Assembly: GCF_002917885.1 (NCBI RefSeq)
Contig: NZ_PQNY01000009.1
Location: 1-64,000, forward strand
From: Flavobacterium croceum DSM 17960
GTDB taxonomy: Bacteria; Bacteroidota; Bacteroidia; Flavobacteriales; Flavobacteriaceae
DNA: 64,000 nt
Direction: 5' to 3'
In this document: positions 28,581 to 37,191 of the stretch, one piece after another
Numbering within the stretch: the stretch's first letter is position 1
Layout of the letters: the number at the start of each line of letters is the position of its first letter
The notes under the pieces: model-generated
What the model saw: only the letters and a program-made list of their open reading frames with translations
Told to the model about the DNA's origin: nothing
Database searches by the model: none
Made by a program: the position numbers and the translations under genes

Positions 28581-30062
28581 CTAAACTAATTTGAGTGTTT
28601 GCGATGTGTATTTTCTTATTTTTTGAACCAACTCTTTATCGTTTTGTAGAGATGATGCATAACTAGGTATCATTTCTAGAAGTTTTTGTTGCCATGCTAC
28701 CGAATTTATTTGTGAAGGAAAACATTTTTGTAAAACTTCAAGCATAATAGAAACTGCTGTAGAGGCACCTGGAGATGCTCCAAGTAATACAGCCAAAGAA
28801 CCATCGGCTGTGTTAATTACTTCTGTGCCAAATTCTAATACGCCTACACCGTTTTTATCTTCTTTAATAACTTGTACTCTTTGTCCTGCTTCTTCTAAAA
28901 CCCAATCGTTAAATTGAGCCGACGGAACATACTCAAGCAAACTCTCAAAACGTTCTTCGGGGGTTTGTATTACCTGATCTATTAAGTATTTTGTAAGAGG
29001 TATATTATGCCAACCTGCTGATAACATAGGTCTTATATTATCAATTTTAATAGATTTTAGTAAATCCAAGTATGAGCCGTGTTTTAAAAATTTTGTAGTA
29101 AAACCAGCGTAAGGACCAAATAGCAACTCTTTTTTACCATTAATAATACGGCTATCTATATGAGGTACAGACATGGGAGGGGAGCCCACTGTAGCTTTTC
29201 CGTATACTTTGGCATGATGTTTTTCTATAACCTCTTGGTTGGTGCAACGTAACCATTGACCACTCACAGGAAATCCGCCATAACCTTCTCCTTCGGGTAT
29301 ATTTGCTTTTTCTAATAAATGTATTGAGGCTCCACCAGCACCTATAAATACAAAGTTGGTTTGTACTATTTTTTCAGAATCTTCAAGAGCATCGTATACT
29401 GTTACTTCCCACAAACCACTGTCTAGCTTCTTTAAATTGGTTACTTTATGATTAAAATGTATAGAAACATCTTTTTGTTTTTGCAAATAACCAAACATCT
29501 CTCGAGTAAGCGTACCAAAATTCACATCGGTACCTATAGCCATTTTTGTAGCTGCTACAGGTTCTTGTGGTTCTCTATTTTGCATAACCAAAGGCATCCA
29601 CGAATTTATCACATTTGTATTATTTGAAAATTCCATACCTTCAAACAATACATTTTTTGTAAGTGCTTTATATCTTTTTTCTAGAAAAGAAACATTATTC
29701 TCACCCCAAACAAAACTACAATGAGGAACTTTGTTTATAAATTGTTGAGGGTTACAAATTAAATTTTTAGATACCAAATAGCTCCAAAACTGTTTTGAAA
29801 CTTCAAATTGCTCGGCAATTTTAAATGCTTTAGAAACATCAATAGAACCCTCAACCTTTTCGGGAGTGTAGTTTAGTTCACAAAAGGCCGAATGCCCTGT
29901 ACCTGCATTATTCCAAGCGTCGGAACTTTCGGTTGCTGCAACATCCATCTTTTCAAAAACAGCTATTTTATAGTCTTTATTTAGGTTTTTTAAAAAAGTT
30001 CCTAATGTAGCACTCATAATTCCTGCTCCAATAAGTACAATATCGGTAGTTTGCTTTGTCAT
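28581..30062 (-). CDS. mqo: Malate:quinone oxidoreductase
   Basis: 493 residues. The N-terminal FAD-binding motif is VLIGAGIMSATLG. Further signatures of Mqo are NNAGTGHSAFCELNYTP, the GPYAGFTTKFL segment and GASPGASTAVSIML near the C-terminus. It oxidises malate at the inner face of the membrane and passes electrons to the quinone pool, here menaquinone. It lies nine bases after ruvX. Confidence 0.97.
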   Translation of the reverse strand: MTKQTTDIVLIGAGIMSATLGTFLKNLNKDYKIAVFEKMDVAATESSDAWNNAGTGHSAFCELNYTPEKVEGSIDVSKAFKIAEQFEVSKQFWSYLVSKNLICNPQQFINKVPHCSFVWGENNVSFLEKRYKALTKNVLFEGMEFSNNTNVINSWMPLVMQNREPQEPVAATKMAIGTDVNFGTLTREMFGYLQKQKDVSIHFNHKVTNLKKLDSGLWEVTVYDALEDSEKIVQTNFVFIGAGGASIHLLEKANIPEGEGYGGFPVSGQWLRCTNQEVIEKHHAKVYGKATVGSPPMSVPHIDSRIINGKKELLFGPYAGFTTKFLKHGSYLDLLKSIKIDNIRPMLSAGWHNIPLTKYLIDQVIQTPEERFESLLEYVPSAQFNDWVLEEAGQRVQVIKEDKNGVGVLEFGTEVINTADGSLAVLLGASPGASTAVSIMLEVLQKCFPSQINSVAWQQKLLEMIPSYASSLQNDKELVQKIRKYTSQTLKLV

Positions 30063-30071
30063 AATTTTGAA

Positions 30072-30485
30072 TTATAGTTTACGAGCCAGATAGTCTTGAA
30101 GTAATATAGTTGCCGAAATTTCATCAATTAAAGCTTTATTTTGACGTTGTTTTTTTTTTAAACCACTATCAATCATGGTTTTAAAAGCAAGCTTTGATGT
30201 AAACCGTTCGTCTACCCTAATTATAGGAGTAGTAGGGAATTGCAATTCAAATTGAGCACAAAATTTATCTATTTTATCAGCGCTTTGCGAAGGTTGCCCG
30301 TTCATTTGTTTGGGTTCACCTACCAAAATTTTTTCAACTTTTTCTTTTTGTAAATAATCGTTTAAAAAAGTAAACAAATCTTCGGTAGCAACCGTTGTAA
30401 GCCCAGATGCAATAATCTGAAAATCATCTGTTACAGCAATTCCTGTGCGTTTTTCTCCATAATCTATCGCAAGTATTCTTGACAT
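30072..30485 (-). CDS. ruvX: Putative pre-16S rRNA nuclease / Holliday junction resolvase YqgF
   Basis: 137 residues from the ATG at 30485. RILAIDYGEKRTGIAVTD is the RNase H-fold first strand with the first catalytic Asp. VGEPKQMNGQ and RVDERFTS follow, then IDEISATILLQDYL with the last Asp/Glu. The family processes the 5' end of 16S rRNA. A TATATTTG box is 16 bases upstream. Confidence 0.95.
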   Translation of the reverse strand: MSRILAIDYGEKRTGIAVTDDFQIIASGLTTVATEDLFTFLNDYLQKEKVEKILVGEPKQMNGQPSQSADKIDKFCAQFELQFPTTPIIRVDERFTSKLAFKTMIDSGLKKKQRQNKALIDEISATILLQDYLARKL

Positions 30486-30500
30486 CTTGTTTTTTATTTG

Positions 30501-30508
30501 CAAATATA
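30501..30508 (-). promoter_or_regulatory. -7 box for ruvX-mqo
   Basis: Minus-strand TATATTTG, 15 bases before the ruvX ATG. Confidence 0.6.
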
Positions 30509-30553
30509 GCTAAGATAGCATGGAAACATACATTTGATTGTGCCGTTGCTATT

Positions 30554-30561
30554 TATTTTTG
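30554..30561 (+). promoter_or_regulatory. -7 box for DUF3822-rsmD
   Basis: TATTTTTG, 29 bases before the ATG at 30591. Divergent from the ruvX promoter about 50 bases away. Confidence 0.6.
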
Positions 30562-30590
30562 TAAGTTTGCACATATTGTATCTACAAAAA

Positions 30591-31394
30591 ATGCAAAATA
30601 TAACTCAAAAAACCTATAGAAGACTTAGTTTATTGGTTTCCTTACGAGGATTATCATTTTGCTGTTTTGATACCATTTCGAGCAAACCGATCTTCTATAA
30701 AGAGTTAAAAATAAAGCCTATACACCCCAATCAACCCTTAGAAAATATTTTGGAAGAAGTTTTTAATGAAAATCCAGAATTGCATTCTAAGTACGACGAA
30801 GTAACTGTATTACATCACAATAGCTTAAATACTTTTGTGCCTATTTCGCTTTTTGATGAAGATTTTTTGGGAAGCTATTTGCAATACAACACGAAAGTAT
30901 TTGAAACCGATTTTTTTACGTTTGATGAAATGCCTATGTATGACATGAATAATGTATACATTCCGTATGTTCATGTCAATAATTTTTTTATCGATAAATA
31001 TGGAAGTTTTGAATACAAGCACGCTTCTACAATATTGGTAGATCGATTACTAAAGTTTTCAAAAAATAGATTTGATAAAACAATGTTTGTTCATGTACAA
31101 GAAAAACATTTGGATATTGTTGTTGTTGAAAATCAAAAAGTAATACTTTACAATACTTTTGAGTATAAAACCCCCGAAGATTTTATCTATTTTATTTTAT
31201 TTACAGCCGAACAATTGCAATTGAATCCTGAAGAATTTGATTTAGAATTTTTAGGAAAAATAAAAGAAACCGATGCAACCTATGCCATAACTTATAAATA
31301 TGTGCGAAATGTTACTTTTATGGAAGTGCCTACTTTAAATTATGCTTTGGGAGAAGAAGAACACAGAGAACATTATATATTGTTACATTCATGA
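30591..31394 (+). CDS. DUF3822 family protein
   Basis: 267 residues from the ATG at 30591. The region further upstream contains the promoter box, so the longer frame is not used. The sequence reads as an actin-like/ASKHA-type duplicated fold: RRLSLLVSLRGLSFCCFD at the start, a central TMFVHVQEKHLDIVVVE repeat, and FLGKIKETDATYAI. The family is Bacteroidota-specific and almost always sits before rsmD. Here it overlaps rsmD by four bases (ATGA). Function unknown. Confidence 0.85.
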   Translation: MQNITQKTYRRLSLLVSLRGLSFCCFDTISSKPIFYKELKIKPIHPNQPLENILEEVFNENPELHSKYDEVTVLHHNSLNTFVPISLFDEDFLGSYLQYNTKVFETDFFTFDEMPMYDMNNVYIPYVHVNNFFIDKYGSFEYKHASTILVDRLLKFSKNRFDKTMFVHVQEKHLDIVVVENQKVILYNTFEYKTPEDFIYFILFTAEQLQLNPEEFDLEFLGKIKETDATYAITYKYVRNVTFMEVPTLNYALGEEEHREHYILLHS

Positions 31395-31945
31395 GAATAA
31401 TTTCAGGAAAATATAAAGCTCGTAGAATAAATCCGCCGAAAAACTTACCTGTACGTCCTACAACCGACATGAGTAAAGAATCTTTATTCAATATCTTAAA
31501 CAATTATTTTAACTTTAATGAATTGTCAGTATTAGACCTTTTTTCAGGCACTGGAAATATAAGTTATGAGTTTGCTTCTAGAGGTTCAAGCCCTATTGTT
31601 TGTGTAGATGGAAATGCAAATTGTGTAAATTTTATAAAAAAAACGACAAAAGAGTTCGATTTTGACATCACAAGTATACATAATGATGTTTTTAAATTCT
31701 TAGAAAAACATACGGGTTGTTACGATTTAATATTTGCCGATCCACCGTATGATATGCCGCAGAAAGATTTTGAGTTTTTGGTACTTCAAATATTTGAAAA
31801 ACAGTTACTACAACCCGAAGGTATGCTTATTGTTGAACATTCCAAACACACACCAATAGATCATTTACCCCATTTTTCGTTTGATAAAAAATATGGAGCG
31901 TCAATATTTTCTTTTTTTGAAATAGAAAACAATGATCTAGAATAA
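31391..31945 (+). CDS. rsmD: 16S rRNA (guanine966-N2)-methyltransferase
   Basis: 184 residues. MRIISGKYKARRI starts the family. RPTTDMSKESLFNIL, the SAM-binding LDLFSGTGNISYE and the catalytic motif ADPPYD (N6/N2-amine methylase type) are all present. It methylates G966 of 16S rRNA. Translationally coupled to DUF3822. Confidence 0.95.
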   Translation: MRIISGKYKARRINPPKNLPVRPTTDMSKESLFNILNNYFNFNELSVLDLFSGTGNISYEFASRGSSPIVCVDGNANCVNFIKKTTKEFDFDITSIHNDVFKFLEKHTGCYDLIFADPPYDMPQKDFEFLVLQIFEKQLLQPEGMLIVEHSKHTPIDHLPHFSFDKKYGASIFSFFEIENNDLE

Positions 31946-31956
31946 GAATTATAAAA

Positions 31957-32282
31957 AAGCAGACCTATAAGCCGGATTCTGTACTTTTTATTACCTAAAA
32001 AGCCCTTATCATTTATCTAGACTATTTGTTGCCAAATAGCTCTATCTGCCTACCCCTCAGCAACGAGCGAGCAACCCTTAACTGCTGATATACATGGCAT
32101 TTCACCGCATAGAGTTTACCTGATTTCACTACAGCCGAACTGTACATTCTTTCTGTTGCACTTGTCCTAATAAAATTTTAATACTAAAACTTTACCGACG
32201 GGTGTTACCCGCTATACTGCTCTATGGTGTCCAGACTTTCCTCTGATTCTTAAAAGAACCAGCGATAAGGCGGTCTGCTTGG
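31957..32282 (-). ncRNA. rnpB: RNase P RNA, bacterial class A
   Basis: Minus-strand transcript. The 5' end AAGCAGACCG pairs with the 3' end CGGCTTATAGGTCTGC (P1/P4 region). The conserved GAGGAAAGTC core is at about 32239-32248 and the conserved ACAGAAA and GGTAAACTC-type blocks follow. About 325 bases, as expected. It cuts the 5' leader of tRNA precursors. A TACCTTTG promoter box abuts the 5' end. Confidence 0.95.
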
Positions 32283-32290
32283 CAAAGGTA
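32283..32290 (-). promoter_or_regulatory. -7 box for rnpB
   Basis: Minus-strand TACCTTTG ends a few bases before the first base of the RNA. Confidence 0.7.
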
Positions 32291-32364
32291 GTTTAAAAGT
32301 TTGAAACTTTACGAAGTTTGGAATTTGATTATTTAACAACTATATTTGCTATTCAATTTTTGCT

Positions 32365-33447
32365 ATGGAACAATTTGTAGTATCGGCTCGTAAATACCGC
32401 CCACAAACCTTTAAAGATGTTGTAGGGCAACAAGCTATTACCAATACATTACTAAATGCCATAGAAAGTAATCATCTCGCTCAAGCGTTGTTGTTTACAG
32501 GCCCTAGAGGCGTGGGTAAAACCACTTGTGCTCGTATACTTGCCCGAAAAATCAATCAACCTGGCTATGATGATCCAAATGAAGATTTTGCATTTAATGT
32601 TTTTGAACTCGATGCGGCTTCAAACAACTCTGTAGACGATATTAGAAACTTAATAGACCAAGTGCGTATACCACCACAAACAGGTCAATATAAAGTATAT
32701 ATCATAGACGAGGTACACATGCTATCTACTGCTGCTTTCAATGCTTTTTTAAAAACGCTCGAAGAGCCACCAAAACATGCAATATTTATACTTGCAACGA
32801 CCGAAAAACACAAAATAATTCCAACGATACTTTCGCGTTGTCAAATATTTGATTTTAAGAGAATTACTGTTAAAGATGCCAAAGAGCATTTGGCAGAAGT
32901 AGCCAAAAGTCAAGGTATAACTTTTGAAGATGATGCTTTGCATATCATAGCCCAAAAGGCAGACGGAGCCATGCGAGATGCTTTATCTATTTTTGATAGA
33001 GTAGTGTCGTATTGTGGTAAAAACCTAACACGCCAAGCTGTTACAGAAAACCTTAATGTTCTTGATTACGAAACGTATTTAACCGTAACTCAATATATTT
33101 TAGAAAATGACATTCCGAATATTTTAGTAACTTACAATACTATTTTATCAAAAGGTTTTGATGGGCATCATTTTATATCAGGCTTAGCAAGTCATTTTAG
33201 AGATTTATTAGTGTGTAAAAATCCTGCAACATTAACACTGCTAGAGGCTGGAGAGCAAGCGCAAAAAATGTACGGAGAGCAAGCGCAAAAAACATCTCAA
33301 GAATTTTTGCTTCAAGCTATTGAAATTGCTAATGATTGTGATTTAAAATACAAAGTTTCTCAAAATCAAAGGTTATTGGTCGAATTAACACTTATGCAAT
33401 TGTGCTCTATCGGTTTAGATGGAGAAAAAAAAAAGCTAAGTTTATAA
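32365..33447 (+). CDS. dnaX: DNA polymerase III subunit gamma/tau, zero-frame product (gamma-like)
   Basis: 360 residues. The AAA+ clamp-loader ATPase shows Walker A GPRGVGKTT (about 46), Walker B YIIDEVHML, sensor 1 in LATTEKHKI, the SRCQIFDF arginine-finger segment, then the domain III helices. The four-cysteine zinc module after Walker A is missing: the chain passes from LARKINQPGYDDPNEDF directly to NVFELDAASNN. The frame ends five codons after a run of ten A (33425-33434), just where the tau extension should follow. The -1 frame stays open to 34061 and continues in a sensible way, giving a 565-residue product. Confidence 0.92.
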   Translation: MEQFVVSARKYRPQTFKDVVGQQAITNTLLNAIESNHLAQALLFTGPRGVGKTTCARILARKINQPGYDDPNEDFAFNVFELDAASNNSVDDIRNLIDQVRIPPQTGQYKVYIIDEVHMLSTAAFNAFLKTLEEPPKHAIFILATTEKHKIIPTILSRCQIFDFKRITVKDAKEHLAEVAKSQGITFEDDALHIIAQKADGAMRDALSIFDRVVSYCGKNLTRQAVTENLNVLDYETYLTVTQYILENDIPNILVTYNTILSKGFDGHHFISGLASHFRDLLVCKNPATLTLLEAGEQAQKMYGEQAQKTSQEFLLQAIEIANDCDLKYKVSQNQRLLVELTLMQLCSIGLDGEKKKLSL

Positions 33448-34061
33448 TTTCGCCTACCTATTTTAAAAACAATTCTTTTTCTATTACTGAACAAAAAAAT
33501 AATGACACTTCAAGCAAAACTGTAGCATCAAATAATCCTGTTCAAAATATTGAAAAACAAGAAAATAAAACTGAGTTAAAAGTTTCCATTCTTGAAAATC
33601 AACCAAAAATTTCTTCTTTATCATTATCAAGTATAAAAGCAAAAAAAGAATTACTTGAAAAACAAAAAAGTTTAGTTAAAGACGACGTTCATCTCCCTAC
33701 AGAACATTTTACAGAAACCCAAATGCTAGAACAATGGTTTAAATATGCCGATAGACTAGGGGATAAGGGGCATAAAATAATGGAGTCTTTAATGCGTATT
33801 GAAGAACCAATTTTGGAGGGTTTTAAAATACTACATACTTTACCAAACGACAGTAGTAAACTCGATTTTGACAAAGAAAAACATGAGCTTTTAGGCTACC
33901 TTAGAGGTAAATTACACAACCACGAAATAACAATAGAAACCATTGTAAATGAGACTTTAGATGCTAAAAAAACATTTACGCCTTTGGATAAATTTAATAG
34001 ATTGAACGAAATAAACCCTAACTTGGAGTTACTGAAAAAAATGTTTGATTTAGATTTCTAA
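33435..34061 (+). CDS. dnaX: DnaX tau-specific C-terminal region, in the -1 frame
   Basis: 208 residues plus stop, reached only if one extra A is read in the A10 run, joining GEKKK to AKFIISPTYFKN. It starts with a charged, Ser/Lys/Asn-rich linker (to about 80 residues) followed by a compact part containing WFKYADRLGDKGHKI and LRGKLHNHEITIE. This resembles tau tails of Bacteroidota DnaX, which bind the polymerase. There is no independent start codon at a reasonable place. A -1 shift could come from RNA polymerase slippage on A10, from ribosomal frameshifting, or from a sequencing or real one-base deletion. Confidence 0.75.
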   Translation, partial: AKFIISPTYFKNNSFSITEQKNNDTSSKTVASNNPVQNIEKQENKTELKVSILENQPKISSLSLSSIKAKKELLEKQKSLVKDDVHLPTEHFTETQMLEQWFKYADRLGDKGHKIMESLMRIEEPILEGFKILHTLPNDSSKLDFDKEKHELLGYLRGKLHNHEITIETIVNETLDAKKTFTPLDKFNRLNEINPNLELLKKMFDLDF

Positions 34062-34155
34062 AAAAAATGATATTTACAAAGTGTAAAAGCTCTAAAATCT
34101 GTAAAAGTTAAGAGTAAAAATAGTGTTGGTGTTTTCCTACACTTCAAATATTTTC

Positions 34156-34163
34156 TATATTTG
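34156..34163 (+). promoter_or_regulatory. -7 box for fabG
   Basis: TATATTTG, 79 bases before the ATG, leaving a leader of about 70 bases. Confidence 0.6.
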
Positions 34164-34242
34164 GCAAAGAAAAAAAACAATATTCAATAGAAACATTAAT
34201 AATTAGTAACGTGTTTTTATCCTAAATTATAAATAGTAAAAA

Positions 34243-34989
34243 ATGAAATTATTAGAAGGAAAAGTAGCTATAATTACAGGAGCTAGTAGAGGAATTGGAA
34301 GCGGAATAGCAAGAGTTTTTGCACAACATGGAGCTCATGTTGCTTTTACATACAGCTCATCGGCAGAATCTGCTTTGGCATTAGAAACCGAATTAAACCA
34401 ACTTGGAGTTAAAGCAAAAGGATACCAATCGAATGCGGCTGTATTTGATGAAGCACAAAAATTAGTAGACGATGTCATGGCCGAATTTGGAACTATTGAC
34501 ATACTTATAAACAACGCCGGAATTACCAAAGACAATTTACTTATGCGCATGAGCGAAGAAGATTTTGATAAAGTTATAGAAATTAACTTAAAATCTGTAT
34601 TCAATATGACCAAAGCGGTTCAAAAAATCATGCTAAAAAACCGCAAAGGTTCTATAGTAAACATGAGTAGTGTAGTAGGGGTTAAAGGTAATGCTGGTCA
34701 GGCAAATTATGCAGCTTCCAAAGCGGGTATGATTGGCTTTACCAAGTCTATAGCTTTAGAATTAGGCTCTCGAAACATACGTTGCAATGCTATTGCACCA
34801 GGTTTTATAGAAACAGAAATGACTGCCAAACTTAATGAAGACGTGGTACAAGGTTGGCGCGATGCCATTCCTTTAAAAAGAGGCGGAACTCCAGAAGATG
34901 TAGCAAACGCTTGCTTATTTTTATCATCAGATTTAAGCGCTTATGTAACAGGGCAAGTCCTTAATGTAGATGGCGGTATGCTAACCTAA
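34243..34989 (+). CDS. fabG: 3-oxoacyl-ACP reductase
   Basis: 248 residues, short-chain dehydrogenase fold. NADP-binding TGASRGIGSGIA, NNAGITKDNLLMRM, catalytic Ser in NMSSVVG, YAASKAG with Tyr and Lys, and the C-terminal VTGQVLNVDGGM. It performs the first reduction step of fatty-acid elongation. It stands alone, followed by the repeated hairpin element at 35003-35091. Confidence 0.95.
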   Translation: MKLLEGKVAIITGASRGIGSGIARVFAQHGAHVAFTYSSSAESALALETELNQLGVKAKGYQSNAAVFDEAQKLVDDVMAEFGTIDILINNAGITKDNLLMRMSEEDFDKVIEINLKSVFNMTKAVQKIMLKNRKGSIVNMSSVVGVKGNAGQANYAASKAGMIGFTKSIALELGSRNIRCNAIAPGFIETEMTAKLNEDVVQGWRDAIPLKRGGTPEDVANACLFLSSDLSAYVTGQVLNVDGGMLT

Positions 34990-35002
34990 TAATTATTTGA
35001 AG

Positions 35003-35091
35003 CTTTTCCTGCTATCCGTTACAATCTTTTCAACTCTTTTTGCAAGAGTTGAAAAGGATTTTCACTACTATCAGGGCTATAATAACCGTTT
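35003..35091 (-). repeat. Dispersed Flavobacteriia-type structured element
   Basis: Read on the minus strand: AGCCCTGATAGTAGTGAAAA and ATCC, then a hairpin (TTTTCAACTCT, loop, AGAGTTGAAAA), then GATTGTAACGGATAGCAGG and AAAAGCTTC. I recall elements with these flanking blocks (AGCCC-GAT...GGAAATCC, hairpin, AAAGATTG-AACGGATAGCAGGA) as recurrent in Flavobacterium genomes. The strong central stem may also act as the terminator of fabG. Its biological role is not known to me. Confidence 0.65.
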
Positions 35092-35136
35092 TTTTAACAT
35101 TAAATAGTTGTAACAAATACAAGTATATTTTTTAAG

Positions 35137-37173
35137 ATGCCAACAAACACCATTCTATTAATACTACTTTCAGTACTAGTTGCTGGTGGTTTATCTTATA
35201 TTCAATATTTTTATAAAAATAAAAATAGTGCAACACATACTAAGATAGTAGCGGCTTTACGTTTTGTTTCTATATTTGGTCTTTTATTGCTATTGATTAA
35301 TCCTATTATTAGTAAAAATACGTTTGAAGATACCAAAACACCACTTGCCGTAGTACTCGATAATTCGGCTTCTATAAAAGATTTAAAAGCCAATATCGAT
35401 GCGCAAAAAGTATTTGAACAACTTATTTCTAATAAAGATTTACAAGAAAAATACACTATTCAACCTTATCTTTTTGACAAAGAAGTCGTTGCATACACCG
35501 ATAATGATACATTACAATTTAATGGAAAACAATCTAATATTGGTAAAGTAGCCAAAACACTCGGAAGTATCAATAAAAACACATTATATCCTACAGTACT
35601 AATTACAGATGGTAACCAAACCGAAGGCGAAGATTATACCTTTGCATTTCCAACTACTCATAAAGTTTATCCTGTGGTTGTAGGAGATACCACCCAATAT
35701 TTAGACTTAAAAATTACGCAGGTAAACGCAAACAAATATGCTTTCTTAAAAAATAAATTTCCAGTAGAAGTATTCTTGCAATACAATGGAACAAAACCAA
35801 TAACAGCCAATTTTAGTATCATTGCAAATGGCACTACTGTAAATAAGTCGAGTGTTTCTTTTTCATCTACAAAAAAATCGGAAGTTTTACAGGTACTATT
35901 ACCGGCCGAAAAAATTGGATTACAAGTTTATACCGCTAAAATAGAATCAAATACAACCGAAAAAAATCTTTACAACAACACCAAGCGTTTTGCTGTTGAA
36001 GTTATCGATCAGCGTACAGAAATTGCAATCATATCGAGCATAAATCACCCCGATATTGGTGCACTTAAAAGAAGTATAGAAACCAATGCGCAACGCAAAG
36101 TTACACTAGGCAGTCCAAATCAAATTACAGATTTGTCTAAATTTAATGTGCTTGTTTTGTATCAGCCCAATGCCGATTTTAGAAAAATATACGAAGCTAA
36201 TAAAAGCTTAAAAATCAACACCTTTACAATAACAGGCTTAGCTACCGACTTTAATTTTTTAAATCAACAACAAAATACAATTAATTTTAAAATGTCTTCT
36301 CAAAAAGAAGACTATCTTGCGGTATTTGACACTAATTTTAATTTATTTGCACCCGAAAATATTGGTTTTGAAACCTTTCCACCTTTAGAAAATCCATTTG
36401 GAGCATTTGTATTACAAGACAATGTAAGTGTTTTGTTAAAATCTAAAATTAGAAATGTAGAAACCGAAGATCCGTTGCTGTGTTTTACAGAAAATTTAGG
36501 GAAAAGAAATGCTTTTTTACTTGGAGAAAATTCATGGAAATGGCGAGCTAAATCTTTTGTGAACAAAAATTCATTTGAAATCTACGACCAATTTATAGAC
36601 AAAACAATACAATTTTTAGCTTCGAATGACGCCAAGAAAAATTTGATTGTAAGCCATGAACGTTTTTATAATAGTGGAGAACCTGTAGAGATAACGGCTC
36701 AATTTTTTAATAAAAACTACGAATTTGACGAAAAAGCAAGGCTTTCTATTGTTGTAACGAATAAAAAGACAAAACAGTCAAAAACCTACGATTTATTAAA
36801 ATCTACTAATAGTTATAAAGTAAATTTAGACGGATTGTTGGCAGGTACGTATTCTTTTACAGTAAAAGAACTTAATTCAAACACCAGTTACACCAGCGGT
36901 TTTGAAATATTAGATTTTGATATTGAAAAACAATTTGTAAATGCAGATTTGGCAAAACTAAAGCAACTTGCAGCCCAAACTTCAGGTAAAACTTTTACAA
37001 AAAATCAAGTTGAAGCTTTAATAAAACAATTACTTAATGCCAATGAATATCAGACAATTCAAAAAGCCATTCACAAAAAAACACCACTTATAGAATGGTA
37101 TTGGTTGCTTATCATTATTGCTTTATCACTCGCAACTGAATGGTTTTTAAGAAAATGGAATGGCTTATTGTGA
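35137..37173 (+). CDS. vWA-like membrane protein
   Basis: 678 residues. Membrane segments at about 5-25 and 37-58, then a von Willebrand A-like domain with a metal-site pattern DNSAS in AVVLDNSASIKD (about 74) and LITDGNQTEGED (about 154), several beta-sandwich-like regions, and a last membrane segment at about 655-672. Such proteins in Bacteroidota often accompany BatA/BatB or MoxR, but no such neighbour is here. Probably anchored at the inner membrane with a large periplasmic part. Function not known. Confidence 0.75.
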   Translation: MPTNTILLILLSVLVAGGLSYIQYFYKNKNSATHTKIVAALRFVSIFGLLLLLINPIISKNTFEDTKTPLAVVLDNSASIKDLKANIDAQKVFEQLISNKDLQEKYTIQPYLFDKEVVAYTDNDTLQFNGKQSNIGKVAKTLGSINKNTLYPTVLITDGNQTEGEDYTFAFPTTHKVYPVVVGDTTQYLDLKITQVNANKYAFLKNKFPVEVFLQYNGTKPITANFSIIANGTTVNKSSVSFSSTKKSEVLQVLLPAEKIGLQVYTAKIESNTTEKNLYNNTKRFAVEVIDQRTEIAIISSINHPDIGALKRSIETNAQRKVTLGSPNQITDLSKFNVLVLYQPNADFRKIYEANKSLKINTFTITGLATDFNFLNQQQNTINFKMSSQKEDYLAVFDTNFNLFAPENIGFETFPPLENPFGAFVLQDNVSVLLKSKIRNVETEDPLLCFTENLGKRNAFLLGENSWKWRAKSFVNKNSFEIYDQFIDKTIQFLASNDAKKNLIVSHERFYNSGEPVEITAQFFNKNYEFDEKARLSIVVTNKKTKQSKTYDLLKSTNSYKVNLDGLLAGTYSFTVKELNSNTSYTSGFEILDFDIEKQFVNADLAKLKQLAAQTSGKTFTKNQVEALIKQLLNANEYQTIQKAIHKKTPLIEWYWLLIIIALSLATEWFLRKWNGLL

Positions 37174-37191
37174 TTTTAACATGAACAAATA

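Noticed and set aside
32365-34061. dnaX as a simple pseudogene
   Set aside because: It is an essential gene, both parts look well conserved, and the break falls exactly on A10. Slippage or a sequence error is more likely than decay. Not fully excluded.
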